A DNA stretch of 64,000 nucleotides from Scytonema sp045865695 (lineage in GTDB: Bacteria > Cyanobacteriota > Cyanobacteriia > Cyanobacteriales > Nostocaceae), in assembly GCF_045865695.1 (NCBI RefSeq), contig NZ_BAACAP010000251.1:124001-188000 (forward strand), in the 5' to 3' direction. Positions within the stretch are counted from its first letter, which is position 1. Each line of letters starts with the position of its first letter. The translations under genes and the position numbers were made by a program. Below the pieces are notes generated by a model. That model saw only the letters and a list, made by a program, of their open reading frames with translations. It was not told the origin of the DNA and searched no databases. Positions 63,431-64,000 of the stretch are shown here, in pieces.

Positions 63431-64000
63431 CTATCTATTTAATTGCGGGAAATTAAACACAGCATATCGACCTTTTCCCTGAGCTTTTGCACGGTACATA
63501 GCGATATCAGCATCTCTCAGCAAACTAGAAGGGTCTTTATAAGGAAAACAATTTAAAGCAATACCGATACTCACGCCAACAAAAAGTTGTTGAGAGTTGA
63601 TGGTAACTGGTAGTTTTGAAGAGCTTTGTATGCGTTGAGCAACATGAATAGCATCAGTAACATCTTTAATATCTTCTACAAGGACAACAAACTCATCACC
63701 ACCAAATCGTCCTACTGTATCGCAACCACGCACGCAAGACTCCAAACGTCGGGCTGTTTCCATTAATAACCGATCGCCAACACAATGTCCAAAGTTGTCA
63801 TTGATTGTTTTGAAACCATCTAAGTCTAAAAATAACACAGCAAATTGATAATTGTTACTTCTCTGACTTCGTTCAAATGCCTGTTTCAATCGTTCAAGAA
63901 ATAAAGCCCGATTTGCTAATCCCGTGAGTAGATCGTAAAAAGCATTGCGAACCAGTTCTGCTTCTACCTGTTTGCGTTGAGTAATATCTTGAAAAACTAA
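63431..64000 (-). CDS. GGDEF-domain protein, truncated by the window edge
   Basis: The frame is open to the right end, so only the C-terminal part is in view. It ends a PAS linker (VFQDITQRKQVEAELVRNAF) and contains a full GGDEF domain: YDLLTGLANRALFLERL, FLDLDGFKTINDNFGHCVGD, an inhibitory RxxD site (RGCD) five residues before FGGDEF, and ADIAMYRAKAQGKGRY. It should be an active diguanylate cyclase making cyclic di-GMP, with feedback control. The sensor part lies outside the window. No EAL domain follows. Confidence 0.93.
   Translation of the reverse strand, partial: LVFQDITQRKQVEAELVRNAFYDLLTGLANRALFLERLKQAFERSQRSNNYQFAVLFLDLDGFKTINDNFGHCVGDRLLMETARRLESCVRGCDTVGRFGGDEFVVLVEDIKDVTDAIHVAQRIQSSSKLPVTINSQQLFVGVSIGIALNCFPYKDPSSLLRDADIAMYRAKAQGKGRYAVFNFPQLNR

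Overview
The window looks like chromosomal DNA of a filamentous (probably nostocalean) cyanobacterium. The evidence is the dense HIP1 palindrome GCGATCGC, the cyanobacteria-typical gene families (COP23, MEKHLA, pheophorbide-a-oxygenase-like Rieske protein, CHAT/TPR/caspase proteins, CHASE2, DUF928-like), low-GC spacers packed with short interspersed repeats, and very many decayed genes. No rRNA, tRNA or CRISPR array was seen.

Layout. 0-7.2 kb: a coiled-coil/hypothetical operon and a MEKHLA gene, then a graveyard of toxin-antitoxin modules (PIN, DUF2281, HicBA, DUF433/DUF5615, BrnA, XRE). It also holds two relics resembling the helicase/methylase pair of a DISARM-like defence locus, and a broken ISL3-type element that itself carries a ~110 bp MITE. 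7.3-12 kb: a GAF histidine kinase with a NarL-type regulator, and a cNMP-binding/FAD oxidoreductase. 12.3-18.1 kb: a redox/detoxification neighbourhood on the + strand (pirin, NTF2-like, NmrA, alpha/beta hydrolase, quinone oxidoreductase), interleaved with NmrA/SDR relics that carry internal deletions. 18.1-23 kb: a HicBA relic, a Rieske oxygenase, a Tudor-knot-like relic, an intact DUF433/DUF5615 pair and an RluA-type pseudouridine synthase. 23-36 kb: a cell-death-protease-like island (S8 protease, CHASE2, CHAT, TPR, caspase), mostly truncated. It includes a complete HEPN/MNT toxin-antitoxin pair, a 197 bp non-autonomous relative of the ISL3 element, and a 2.76 kb IS1634-type element inserted in the caspase gene. 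36-38.5 kb: a MarR regulator and an unusual protein with repeats of about 65 aa.

39.5-51 kb holds the most interesting locus, a three-gene cassette on the - strand. A 1313-aa membrane-anchored coiled-coil protein overlaps (TAATG) a 307-aa protein, which is followed by a ~2100-aa DEAH helicase with zinc clusters and a DUF1998-like tail. The helicase resembles DruE of Druantia anti-phage systems, but the partners do not match any I can name. Related short repeats lie on both sides of the cassette, and one interspersed element sits inside it.

51-64 kb is more ordinary: COP23, a TPR-M48 metalloprotease, an AT-rich orphan, the dgcA-dgcN pair (D-glutamate-type catabolism), a Nudix hydrolase facing a nucleoside hydrolase-ribokinase pair (nucleoside/ribose salvage), a maltose-acetyltransferase-like enzyme, a patatin-like lipase with an unusual insertion, and a GGDEF protein running off the right edge. 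All functional calls rest on reading the translated sequence by eye; no database search was possible.
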